This document shows, piece by piece, positions 1 to 7,273 of a stretch of DNA of 64,000 nucleotides. The first letter of the stretch is position 1, and every line of letters begins with the position of its first letter. Where the stretch lies: contig DAOUAL010000020.1 in NCBI GenBank assembly GCA_034433515.1, positions 61,901 through 125,900 on the forward strand, read 5' to 3'. Origin of the DNA: DAOTXS01 sp034433515. GTDB taxonomy: Bacteria; Chloroflexota; Anaerolineae; UBA4142. The notes beneath the pieces are model-generated. The model saw only the letters and a list, made by a program, of their open reading frames with translations, had not been told where the DNA came from and did no database searches. A program made the translations under genes and the position numbers.

Positions 1-531
1 CCAGCGTTTACGACCCTCACGCCCGCCGATCAATCCTTTCGCTTTGCTGGCTTGCTGGTCAAAGCCCAGAGTCTCTGGATCTGGGGCACTACCGCTCTCG
101 CACTAGCACTCCTCGCGCTCTTTTTCGAACGAACGATTCTCGGCAAGGCAATGCGCGCGTGCGCCGTCAATCGGATGGCGGCGCAGTTAATGGGGATTCG
201 CGTGGATATGATGGCCACCCTTTCCTTTGCGATGGCAGCCATTCTGGGTTCGCTCGGTGGGATCGTGTTGGGACCGGTCACCCGTCCGACGTACGATATG
301 GGGTTAGACTTGGCGCTCAAAGGATTCGTTGCGGCGATTATGGGAGGCTTGGTGAATTTTCCCGTCGCTGTGGTGGGCGGAGTGTTATTAGGCGTTCTGG
401 AAAACTTTTGGGCGGGGGTTACTCAAGCCGGCTTTAAAGACCTCTTTGCTTTTGTTGTCCTGATTGTGATTCTGGTCCTTCAACCCTATCGGTTCATGAT
501 GGACAGTCCAACGGAGGTCGAGCCAACATGA
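1..531 (+). CDS. livH: Branched-chain amino acid ABC transporter permease, LivH type (5' truncated)
   Basis: The frame is open from the first base of the window, so the true start lies upstream; 176 codons remain of a usual length near 300. The product is a hydrophobic inner-membrane permease. The stretch MRACAVNRMAAQLMGI followed by a helix and a Gly-rich segment (GSLGGIVLGP) is typical of the LivH half of high-affinity branched-chain amino acid importers. Its stop overlaps the ATG of the next gene (ATGA), which indicates translational coupling. The periplasmic binding protein that would define the substrate is not in the window, so the ligand could be aliphatic or aromatic amino acids, or an organic acid. 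Confidence 0.9.
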   Translation, partial: PAFTTLTPADQSFRFAGLLVKAQSLWIWGTTALALALLALFFERTILGKAMRACAVNRMAAQLMGIRVDMMATLSFAMAAILGSLGGIVLGPVTRPTYDMGLDLALKGFVAAIMGGLVNFPVAVVGGVLLGVLENFWAGVTQAGFKDLFAFVVLIVILVLQPYRFMMDSPTEVEPT

Positions 532-1646
532 AACACAAAATTAGCGTAGATACCCAAGCATTTGGAGTGGGAATTCTGTTACTTGGCACCATCGCTGGGC
601 TTGAATTTGTCAAGCCGAGCGGATACTCGTTGGCAAGTCTAACTGGCGGCTTGCTCACTCTGGATATGTTGATCCGGGTTGGTTTATTCACCATCGTCTT
701 GGTAGGTTTGAATTTAGTGATGGGCTATGCCGGGCAGGTCTCGCTGGGGCAAGCCGCGTTTTATGGAATGGGGGCGTTCTTTTCAGCGATTCTCACAGCA
801 CGCGCATCGGTGTTGGGGATTCCGCCGGCGCTGGCGCAAGCATGGTGGTGGGCTTGGTTGGTAATGCTGGCAGGGATGTGCTTTGTCGGTGGCATCGCGT
901 ATCTGGTGGGGTTACCGGTCTTGCGACTGCGCGGGCACTATTTGGCAATGGCGACCTTGGGCATTGGCGTGGTGGTCTATGTGCTTTTGAAAGAGAATCT
1001 GGGGTTGGCGCATCTCAATCTGACCGGCGGCTTTGACGGCGTAGCGGCGATTCCCCGGTTACGCCTCGGCGAGTGGACGATCTGGCCGGTGGAACGTTAC
1101 TTTGTACTGGTGTGGATCGTGGCAATGGGCGTGATCTGGGTGGGATTAAATATTGTCAACTCGCGCTATGGCCGTTCGTTGCGTGCGTTACATTCCAACC
1201 AGAGTGCAGCGGAGAGTGTGGGGGTCGCCGTGCACCGAGCCAAAGCGCAAATTTTTGCTCTGAGTGCCGCTTTGGCTTCGTTGGCGGGTAGTCTCTATGC
1301 TCACTTTCAATCGGCGGTCATTCCTGCGACATTTGGTTTTAGTGAATCGCTTGAACTCGTCGTGATGTCGTCGGTGGGTGGGTTGGCAAGTATCTGGGGC
1401 GCGCCATTGGGAACGTTGGCAATCTTGCTCTTGCGCGAAATCTTGCGCACGCAATTGCGTGTGATCCTGCCGTCCGCCAAGGGCGAAGTGGAAGCCGTTG
1501 CCTTTGGGTTGCTGCTCATCGTCATTATGATTTTTATGCCGGAGGGCCTCACCACGGGGACGCTTAAACGGTATCGTCAATGGCGCGCGCACCGTCAATT
1601 GAAAAAAGAACTGAGCGAGTTACTCGAACCACTCGGTGTGAAATAG
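528..1646 (+). CDS. livM: Branched-chain amino acid ABC transporter permease, LivM type
   Basis: A 372-residue polytopic membrane protein, the second permease of the importer. Typical LivM segments are visible: YAGQVSLGQAAFYGMGAF near residue 66, LRLRGHYLAMATLGIGVVVY near 130, and the cytoplasmic EAA-like loop ESVGVAVHRAKAQIFALSA near 229 that contacts the ATPases. The start ATG overlaps the livH stop by 4 bases. The ATPase gene livG follows 3 bases after the stop. Length and order match the canonical livHMGF arrangement. Substrate is not determinable from this subunit. Confidence 0.93.
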   Translation: MKHKISVDTQAFGVGILLLGTIAGLEFVKPSGYSLASLTGGLLTLDMLIRVGLFTIVLVGLNLVMGYAGQVSLGQAAFYGMGAFFSAILTARASVLGIPPALAQAWWWAWLVMLAGMCFVGGIAYLVGLPVLRLRGHYLAMATLGIGVVVYVLLKENLGLAHLNLTGGFDGVAAIPRLRLGEWTIWPVERYFVLVWIVAMGVIWVGLNIVNSRYGRSLRALHSNQSAAESVGVAVHRAKAQIFALSAALASLAGSLYAHFQSAVIPATFGFSESLELVVMSSVGGLASIWGAPLGTLAILLLREILRTQLRVILPSAKGEVEAVAFGLLLIVIMIFMPEGLTTGTLKRYRQWRAHRQLKKELSELLEPLGVK

Positions 1647-1649
1647 CGT

Positions 1650-2435
1650 ATGGCGCAACCCTCCAATCTCCTCCAAGTGTCCAAACTGCGCAAAGAATTT
1701 GGTGGCGTGGTGGCTTTGCACAATGTCTCGTTCGAGGTCATGCGCGGCGAGGTGTTTGCCATTATTGGACCCAATGGCGCCGGCAAGACCACGCTCTTTA
1801 ATCTGATTTCGGGCGCGTTGCCCGCCACAGCCGGCGATGTGTATTTCAAGGGCCGGCGGCTCAACCTTCTCTCGCCCGATCAGATTGCCGCGCAAGGGAT
1901 TGCGCGAACCTTTCAAACCGTGCAGACCTTTAGCCAACTCACCGTCTTGGAAAACGTAATGGTGGGACGTCATCTTAAACTGAGTTATAGTCTCTGGCAC
2001 GCCGCGCTCCGCCTGCCCCGCGCCCGCGCCGAGGAGCAACGTGTACGGGCAGATGCGCTTGCCTATCTCGAGATGGTTGGTTTGAGCGAACGCGCGGACG
2101 AGGCGGCAGCAGCACTCTCCTTTGGTCAACAACGGATCTTGGAAGTTGCCCGTGCGCTTGCTCTGGAGCCGGAATTGATCCTGCTGGATGAACCCGGCGC
2201 CGGCTTGACCCAGAATGAAGTGGCAGAGTTGGACCGCTTGATCCAGCGATTGCGCGAGCGCGGGATTACCATTTTACTCGTTGAACACAATATGGAATTG
2301 GTGATGGGGATTGCCGACCGGGTGATTGTGTTGGACTATGGCCGAAAAATCGCCGAAGGCACGCCGTTACAAGTTCAACACAATGAACAAGTCATAGCCG
2401 CTTATTTGGGTGAGGAAAAATTCACGGCCATGTGA
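1650..2435 (+). CDS. livG: Branched-chain amino acid ABC transporter ATP-binding protein LivG
   Basis: A 261-residue ABC ATPase with Walker A GPNGAGKTT near residue 40, Walker B LILLDEPGAGL near 180 and a switch histidine in LVEHNMELVMGIADRVIVLDYG. The LivG-specific FARTFQTVQTFSQLTVLENV-like region is recognisable near residue 90. The signature reads LSFGQQRILEVARAL, the LivG variant of LSGGQ. It sits 3 bases after livM and is followed by livF, so the four genes encode one importer. It should hydrolyse ATP as a heterodimer with LivF on the cytoplasmic face. Confidence 0.94.
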   Translation: MAQPSNLLQVSKLRKEFGGVVALHNVSFEVMRGEVFAIIGPNGAGKTTLFNLISGALPATAGDVYFKGRRLNLLSPDQIAAQGIARTFQTVQTFSQLTVLENVMVGRHLKLSYSLWHAALRLPRARAEEQRVRADALAYLEMVGLSERADEAAAALSFGQQRILEVARALALEPELILLDEPGAGLTQNEVAELDRLIQRLRERGITILLVEHNMELVMGIADRVIVLDYGRKIAEGTPLQVQHNEQVIAAYLGEEKFTAM

Positions 2436-2451
2436 GAAGAGAGCTACCGCT

Positions 2452-3264
2452 ATGTTACAACTCAACGATGTCAGCACCTATTATGGACCGATTCGGGCAT
2501 TGGAATCCGTCTCGCTTACCGTCAACCCGGGCGAAATTGTAAGTCTGATTGGGGGGAACGGCGCGGGGAAAACCACCCTGCTCAAGACAATCGGGGGCTT
2601 GCTCAAGCCCAAGCATGGCGAGATTCTCTGGGAGGGTAACCCCATTTCGCAGCTGAGCCCGGAAACCATCGTCCACAAGGGCATCAGTCTAGTGCCGGAA
2701 CGCCGGCAGGTCTTTGGTACCATGAGCGTGCTCGATAACTTGCGCTTGGGCGCTTATCAACGTACCGATAAGGCGATTGCGCAAGATATCGAAATGTGTT
2801 TTGATTTGTTCCCCATCCTCAAAGCGCGCCAACGCCAGCTGGCAGGCACCATGTCCGGCGGCGAACAACAAATGCTCGCGATTGCACGCGGGTTGATGAG
2901 TCGGCCACGGCTGTTGATGCTGGATGAACCCTCAGTTGGCTTAGCCCCCCTCATCGTGCGCGAGATTATGCAGATCATTGCCAATCTGCGCGCCCGCGGC
3001 ACGACCATCCTGCTCGTCGAACAAAATGCTAACGCCGCTCTCAGCATTGCGGACCGAGGTTATGTGCTGGAAACCGGTCACCTCGTGCTTGAAGGCACGG
3101 TCCAAGCATTGATGGCAGACGAAGGGGTCCAAAAGGCGTACCTTGGGAAAGGCAATCGTTTGCAGCTGGCACGGTGTCGGATCACCTCAAACTTTCCTTG
3201 TTTGGAGCAAGACTTTCATTCTTGCTTGCTGTGCCCAGAACGGGCTTTGGAGACTCAAGGATAA
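2452..3264 (+). CDS. livF: Branched-chain amino acid ABC transporter ATP-binding protein LivF
   Basis: A 270-residue ABC ATPase. The start is the ATG at 2452 (MLQLNDVSTYYG), which matches family N-termini; an upstream GTG-type extension would overlap livG and has no support. Walker A is GGNGAGKTTL, the signature MSGGEQQMLAIARGLM, and Walker B LLMLDEPSVGLAP. LivF proteins normally end shortly after a KAYLG motif. Here about 33 extra residues of low similarity follow, encoded by DNA that contains a small hairpin (AGCAAG/CTTGCT near 3206-3226). This looks like stop-codon loss or readthrough into a former intergenic spacer. iorA begins 9 bases downstream. Confidence 0.92.
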   Translation: MLQLNDVSTYYGPIRALESVSLTVNPGEIVSLIGGNGAGKTTLLKTIGGLLKPKHGEILWEGNPISQLSPETIVHKGISLVPERRQVFGTMSVLDNLRLGAYQRTDKAIAQDIEMCFDLFPILKARQRQLAGTMSGGEQQMLAIARGLMSRPRLLMLDEPSVGLAPLIVREIMQIIANLRARGTTILLVEQNANAALSIADRGYVLETGHLVLEGTVQALMADEGVQKAYLGKGNRLQLARCRITSNFPCLEQDFHSCLLCPERALETQG

Positions 3265-3273
3265 AGGAGTGCG

Positions 3274-5055
3274 ATGAAAAAACTACTTTCTGGCAATGAG
3301 GCAATTGCGCTAGGAGCGTATCTTGCCGGCGTGAAATATGCCAGCGCCTATCCCGGCACACCTTCGACGGAGATTCTGGAGAACCTAGCAAAATATCCCA
3401 CGGTGCGCGCCGAGTGGGCGCCCAATGAAAAAGTTGCGCTCGATTCAGCAGCCGGCGCGTGCTATGCCGGGGCGCGCGCCCTTGCGGCGATGAAACATGT
3501 CGGGCTGAATGTGGCGAGCGAATCGCTGTTCTATCTCGCGTACACCGGCGTGAATGGCGGGTTGGTGCTTGTGAGCGCCGACGATCCCGGCGCCTGGAGT
3601 TCGCAGAACGAGCAAGACAACCGGCATTACGCTCGCTTTGCCAAAGTCCCTTGTCTTGAACCCGCCGATTCCCAAGAGTGTATGGACTATATGGCAATGG
3701 CTTTTGATCTCAGTGAACAGTTTGATACGCCGGTCATCGTGCGCACCACCACACGCATCTCCCATTCGAAATCCGTCGTCAACGTAGAGGACGAGAATGG
3801 TCGCGTGGAACATCCGCTCAAAGGCTTTACGCCCGATCCCACCAAATATGTGATGATTCCCGCCCATTCTCGCCGCCGGCATCCCGTGGTGGAAGAGCGC
3901 ACGAAAAAGATCGCCGCGTGGGGCAATACGGCGCCGGTCAATCGCATCGAGTGGGGCGATAAAAAATTCGGCATTGTGGCGTCCAGTGTGGCGTATCAGT
4001 ATGCGCACGAGGTTTTTGCCGGCTATTCGTTTCTCAAATTGGGGCTCAGTTGGCCCCTCCCGGCCCAACTCATTCGCGACTTTGCGTCCCAAGTCGAGAC
4101 GCTCGTGGTGGTTGAGGAACTCGATCCTTTTTTCGAAATGGAAATCAAGGCGTTAGGGATTCCGTGCGTGGGCAAAGAATATTTTCCAATGGTCAACGAA
4201 TTTTCGTTAGCCGTTGTGCGCGCAGGGGCTCACCAACTCGGCGTACCGCAACCCCCTGCTGGCCCCGCTCCTGCGCCAACGCTGACACCCCCGCCGCGAC
4301 CCCCCGCCCTGTGTCCGGGTTGTCCTCATCGTTCGACCTTTTTTGCTTTGCGTAAATTGCGCTTGCGCGTGGCTGGCGATATTGGCTGTTATTCCATTGG
4401 CGTATTGCCACCCTTCAACGCCATGGACACCATCGGTTGTATGGGCGCCTCCTTGGGCGTCGCCCAAGGGATTGATGCCGTAGGTGCCAACAACGAGAAA
4501 ACGCCCTGGGTCGCCGTGATTGGCGATTCCACCTTTTTCCATGCGGGGATGCCGGCGTTGACGAACATTATTTACAACCAGGGCGCAGCGACGATCTTGA
4601 TTTTGGATAACGATATTACCGCCATGACGGGACAGCAACAAAACCCCGGTAGCGGCATCACCTTGCAAGGACAACCGACGCACAAAATTGACATCGAATC
4701 GGTCGTGCGGGGGATGGGCGTGCAAGATGTGTTCGTCGTCGAGGCATTCGACGAGCGGGCAGTCGAAAAAACGCTCAAGCGTGCCTTGGCGATTAAAGAT
4801 CGGCCCTCGGTTGTCATTTCCAAAGGACCATGCGTCTTTCTGCCGACTTATCCCCCTAAATTTACTTACGCCGTGAACGAGAAATGTAATGGCTGTAGCA
4901 TGTGTTTTCGCGTGGGTTGTCCAGCCATCTTCAAAGGCGAGATTGACACGACGACCAAGCAACCCAAGGCCTTGATTGATCCCTTGTTGTGCGTGGGTTG
5001 CGATATTTGTGCGCAGGTGTGTCCCCACGCGGCAATTGAGCGCGTCGCGAATTAA
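3274..5055 (+). CDS. iorA: Indolepyruvate:ferredoxin oxidoreductase, alpha subunit
   Basis: 593 residues. IorA with IorB oxidatively decarboxylates aryl-2-oxoacids (indolepyruvate, phenylpyruvate, hydroxyphenylpyruvate) to aryl-acetyl-CoA, reducing ferredoxin. The order is visible: an N-terminal pyrimidine-binding domain (SAYPGTPSTEIL), a central domain, then the TPP-binding half with CPGCPHRSTFF near residue 347 and GDIGCYSIG / GDSTFFHAG. The C-terminus has two 4Fe-4S clusters, CNGCSMCFRVGCP near 537 and CVGCDICAQVCP near 572. A good AAGGAG site precedes the ATG. It follows the liv importer and precedes iorB by 12 bases, placing it in an amino-acid or aryl-acid catabolic operon. Confidence 0.95.
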   Translation: MKKLLSGNEAIALGAYLAGVKYASAYPGTPSTEILENLAKYPTVRAEWAPNEKVALDSAAGACYAGARALAAMKHVGLNVASESLFYLAYTGVNGGLVLVSADDPGAWSSQNEQDNRHYARFAKVPCLEPADSQECMDYMAMAFDLSEQFDTPVIVRTTTRISHSKSVVNVEDENGRVEHPLKGFTPDPTKYVMIPAHSRRRHPVVEERTKKIAAWGNTAPVNRIEWGDKKFGIVASSVAYQYAHEVFAGYSFLKLGLSWPLPAQLIRDFASQVETLVVVEELDPFFEMEIKALGIPCVGKEYFPMVNEFSLAVVRAGAHQLGVPQPPAGPAPAPTLTPPPRPPALCPGCPHRSTFFALRKLRLRVAGDIGCYSIGVLPPFNAMDTIGCMGASLGVAQGIDAVGANNEKTPWVAVIGDSTFFHAGMPALTNIIYNQGAATILILDNDITAMTGQQQNPGSGITLQGQPTHKIDIESVVRGMGVQDVFVVEAFDERAVEKTLKRALAIKDRPSVVISKGPCVFLPTYPPKFTYAVNEKCNGCSMCFRVGCPAIFKGEIDTTTKQPKALIDPLLCVGCDICAQVCPHAAIERVAN

Positions 5056-5067
5056 GGAGAGAACCCC

Positions 5068-5661
5068 ATGAACAAAACCGACTTTCTTCTGGCTGGCGTT
5101 GGCGGACAAGGCGTGTTGACCGCCAGCGATATTGTGGCGGAAGTGGGTATGGCGTTAGGACTCGATGTAAAAAAGAGCGAGGTGCATGGTTTTTCGCAAC
5201 GCGGTGGCGTTGTGGAATCCCACGTGCGCTGGGATACACACGTAGATGCCCCCCTGGGTGAGAAAGGACGGATTGATTACTTGCTCGCGTTCGAGTTGCT
5301 GGAGAGTATCCGCTGGGTGGACCATGTGAAACCGGGCGGTGTGATCCTTGTCAATCGCCAGCGTATTTTGCCGATGTCTGTAACCGTCGGCAATGCCGTG
5401 TATCCGAGTGATGCAGAAATTGATCGGGCGCTACGCGCGGTAACCGACCACATTGTCTATGTGGAGGGTTTAGAGATCGCCAAAGCATTGGGCAACAAGA
5501 ACCTTGCGAACACCGTCTTACTCGGCGCGCTGGCACGTGAGTTGGATGTGGACCCGGAAGTGTGGCTCGACGTGATCGTCAAGCGTGTGCCGCAAAAATA
5601 TATCGAGGAAAACAAACAAGCCTTCTGGACCGGCAGACTGGGAGAATTGGTCAAGGTGTGA
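5068..5661 (+). CDS. iorB: Indolepyruvate:ferredoxin oxidoreductase, beta subunit
   Basis: 197 residues, the usual size of IorB, the partner that carries the gamma-type domain of the oxidoreductase. The N-terminus LAGVGGQGVLTASDIVAE and the SEVHGFSQRGG segment are family hallmarks. The start ATG is preceded by AAGGAG. It is translated directly after iorA and must pair with it for activity. A spacer of about 190 bases separates it from the ligase gene, so paaK may be transcribed with it or from its own promoter. Confidence 0.94.
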   Translation: MNKTDFLLAGVGGQGVLTASDIVAEVGMALGLDVKKSEVHGFSQRGGVVESHVRWDTHVDAPLGEKGRIDYLLAFELLESIRWVDHVKPGGVILVNRQRILPMSVTVGNAVYPSDAEIDRALRAVTDHIVYVEGLEIAKALGNKNLANTVLLGALARELDVDPEVWLDVIVKRVPQKYIEENKQAFWTGRLGELVKV

Positions 5662-5853
5662 GCGTTAACCGGCAAGGCTGTGCAAAGTCGGATCGGGCGA
5701 AAGCGAGTGCAGACGAGTCGGCGACTATCATCGAAACCGCCCAGCGCGTGAGCAGTTGCGATGGCAGCGGTTTTAACCGCCCGTCCATAGACTTGGCACC
5801 AACCATAATGTCTCATAAACAAAAAATTTGAAATCCACAAGAGGGAGGAGACC
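5662..5853 (+). other. Intergenic spacer between iorB and paaK
   Basis: About 190 bases without a credible gene. A short ORF runs through it but has no recognisable content. The spacer ends with a strong GAGGGAGGAG ribosome-binding site for the ligase gene. I see no convincing promoter or rho-independent terminator. Confidence 0.5.
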
Positions 5854-7185
5854 ATGGCAAAGGTGAAACAGACTCCATTGATCTGGAACAAGGAAGCGGA
5901 GACCATGCCGCGCCCAGACCTGGAAAAGTTACAACTCCAGCGTTTGCAACAAACCGTCGAATTATGCTACCAAGTTCCGTTCTACAAAAAAGAGATGGAT
6001 GCTAAAGGGGTCAAACCAGCCGACATCAAGTCGCTGGAGGACATTCGGAAGCTCCCCTTTACAACCAAACAAGACTTGCGCGACAATTACCCCTTTGGCT
6101 TACTCACCGTGCCCTTGGAAAAGATCGTCCGGCTCCATGCTTCCAGTGGCACCACCGGCAAGCCCACGGTGGGACCCTACACCAGGCATGACCTTGACAT
6201 CTGGGCTGAGACGATGGCGCGCGTTTACACCGCCGCGGGCGTAACCTCCAAAGACATTGTGCACAATGGGTACGGCTACGGCTTGTTCACGGGCGGCTTG
6301 GGCTTTCATCTTGGCGCAGAGTGTATTGGTGCGACTGTAGTGCCAGTGTCGGGCGGCTTGTCCAAGCGGCAGATTATGCTGATGGAAGATTTCGGCGCGA
6401 CGGTGCTGACTTGCACCCCCTCGTACGCACTCGTGCTCGCGGAGACGGCGGCAGAGATGGGCGTGGATATTCACCAACGGATGCGGGTGCGCGTGGGCAT
6501 CTTTGGGGCGGAACCGTGGACGGAAGAGATGCGCCAAGAAATCGAAGCGAAAATGAATCTCGAAGCATTCGACATCTACGGCTTGACCGAGATGGTAGGA
6601 CCCGGCGTCGCGGTCGAGTGCCCCTACCACGATGGTTTGCACATCGCGGAAGACCATTTCTTGCCGGAGATCGTCGATCCGGATACCGGCGAGCCGGTCG
6701 CGGAAGGCAAAGTTGGCGAGCTGGTGTTCACATCGATCACGAAAGAGGGTATGCCGCTCCTGCGCTATCGCACGCGCGACCGCGTGACGCTCAATCGCGA
6801 AAAGTGCGCGTGCGGCAGAACGATGGCGCGCATGAGCAAGGTGAAGGGTCGCACCGACGATATGCTCATCATTCGCGGTGTCAATGTTTTTCCTTCGAGT
6901 ATCGAAAGTGTCTTGCTGACGGTGGAGGGGGTTGAACCCCATTATCTCATCATCATTGACCGTCCCAAGGATCGGCTAGACGAACTGGAAGTCTGGGTCG
7001 AAGCCTCCCAAGATTTGTGGCAGCGCGGCGAATATTGGGTCAAGCAGACGGAACAGCGCATTTACAACGATTTGACCGAGACGCTGGGCATTACCTCCAA
7101 GGTCAAAGTGACCGCCCCGCACAGTATTCAACGCAGCGAAGGAAAAGCCAAACGTATTATTGATCGGCGCGATTTGACGACGTAA
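5854..7185 (+). CDS. paaK: Phenylacetate-CoA ligase (AMP-forming)
   Basis: 443 residues, the normal PaaK length. It activates phenylacetate or a related aryl-acetate to the CoA thioester with ATP. The adenylate-forming core SSGTTGKPTVGPYT lies near residue 94, followed by the YGLTEMVGPGVAVEC segment that closes the active site, and the PaaK-type C-terminal hinge RTDDMLIIRGVNVFPSSIE. An excellent GGAGG site precedes the ATG. Next to iorAB, whose product is an aryl-acetyl-CoA, it could recapture free aryl-acetates from the medium. Acting in reverse to make ATP is less likely because PaaK forms AMP. Related acids remain possible substrates. Confidence 0.93.
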   Translation: MAKVKQTPLIWNKEAETMPRPDLEKLQLQRLQQTVELCYQVPFYKKEMDAKGVKPADIKSLEDIRKLPFTTKQDLRDNYPFGLLTVPLEKIVRLHASSGTTGKPTVGPYTRHDLDIWAETMARVYTAAGVTSKDIVHNGYGYGLFTGGLGFHLGAECIGATVVPVSGGLSKRQIMLMEDFGATVLTCTPSYALVLAETAAEMGVDIHQRMRVRVGIFGAEPWTEEMRQEIEAKMNLEAFDIYGLTEMVGPGVAVECPYHDGLHIAEDHFLPEIVDPDTGEPVAEGKVGELVFTSITKEGMPLLRYRTRDRVTLNREKCACGRTMARMSKVKGRTDDMLIIRGVNVFPSSIESVLLTVEGVEPHYLIIIDRPKDRLDELEVWVEASQDLWQRGEYWVKQTEQRIYNDLTETLGITSKVKVTAPHSIQRSEGKAKRIIDRRDLTT

Positions 7186-7273
7186 GTCGTTCGGTAAATT
7201 GGCGAGGAGGAGATGGGGTGAGTGCTTCTTCCCAATCACCTAATCTCCCACTCGCTAGCAGAGGGAGAACGCT

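Noticed and set aside
4207..5109. A 300-codon minus-strand ORF opposite iorA
   Set aside because: It runs across the iorA/iorB junction against two well-supported genes and has no family motif.
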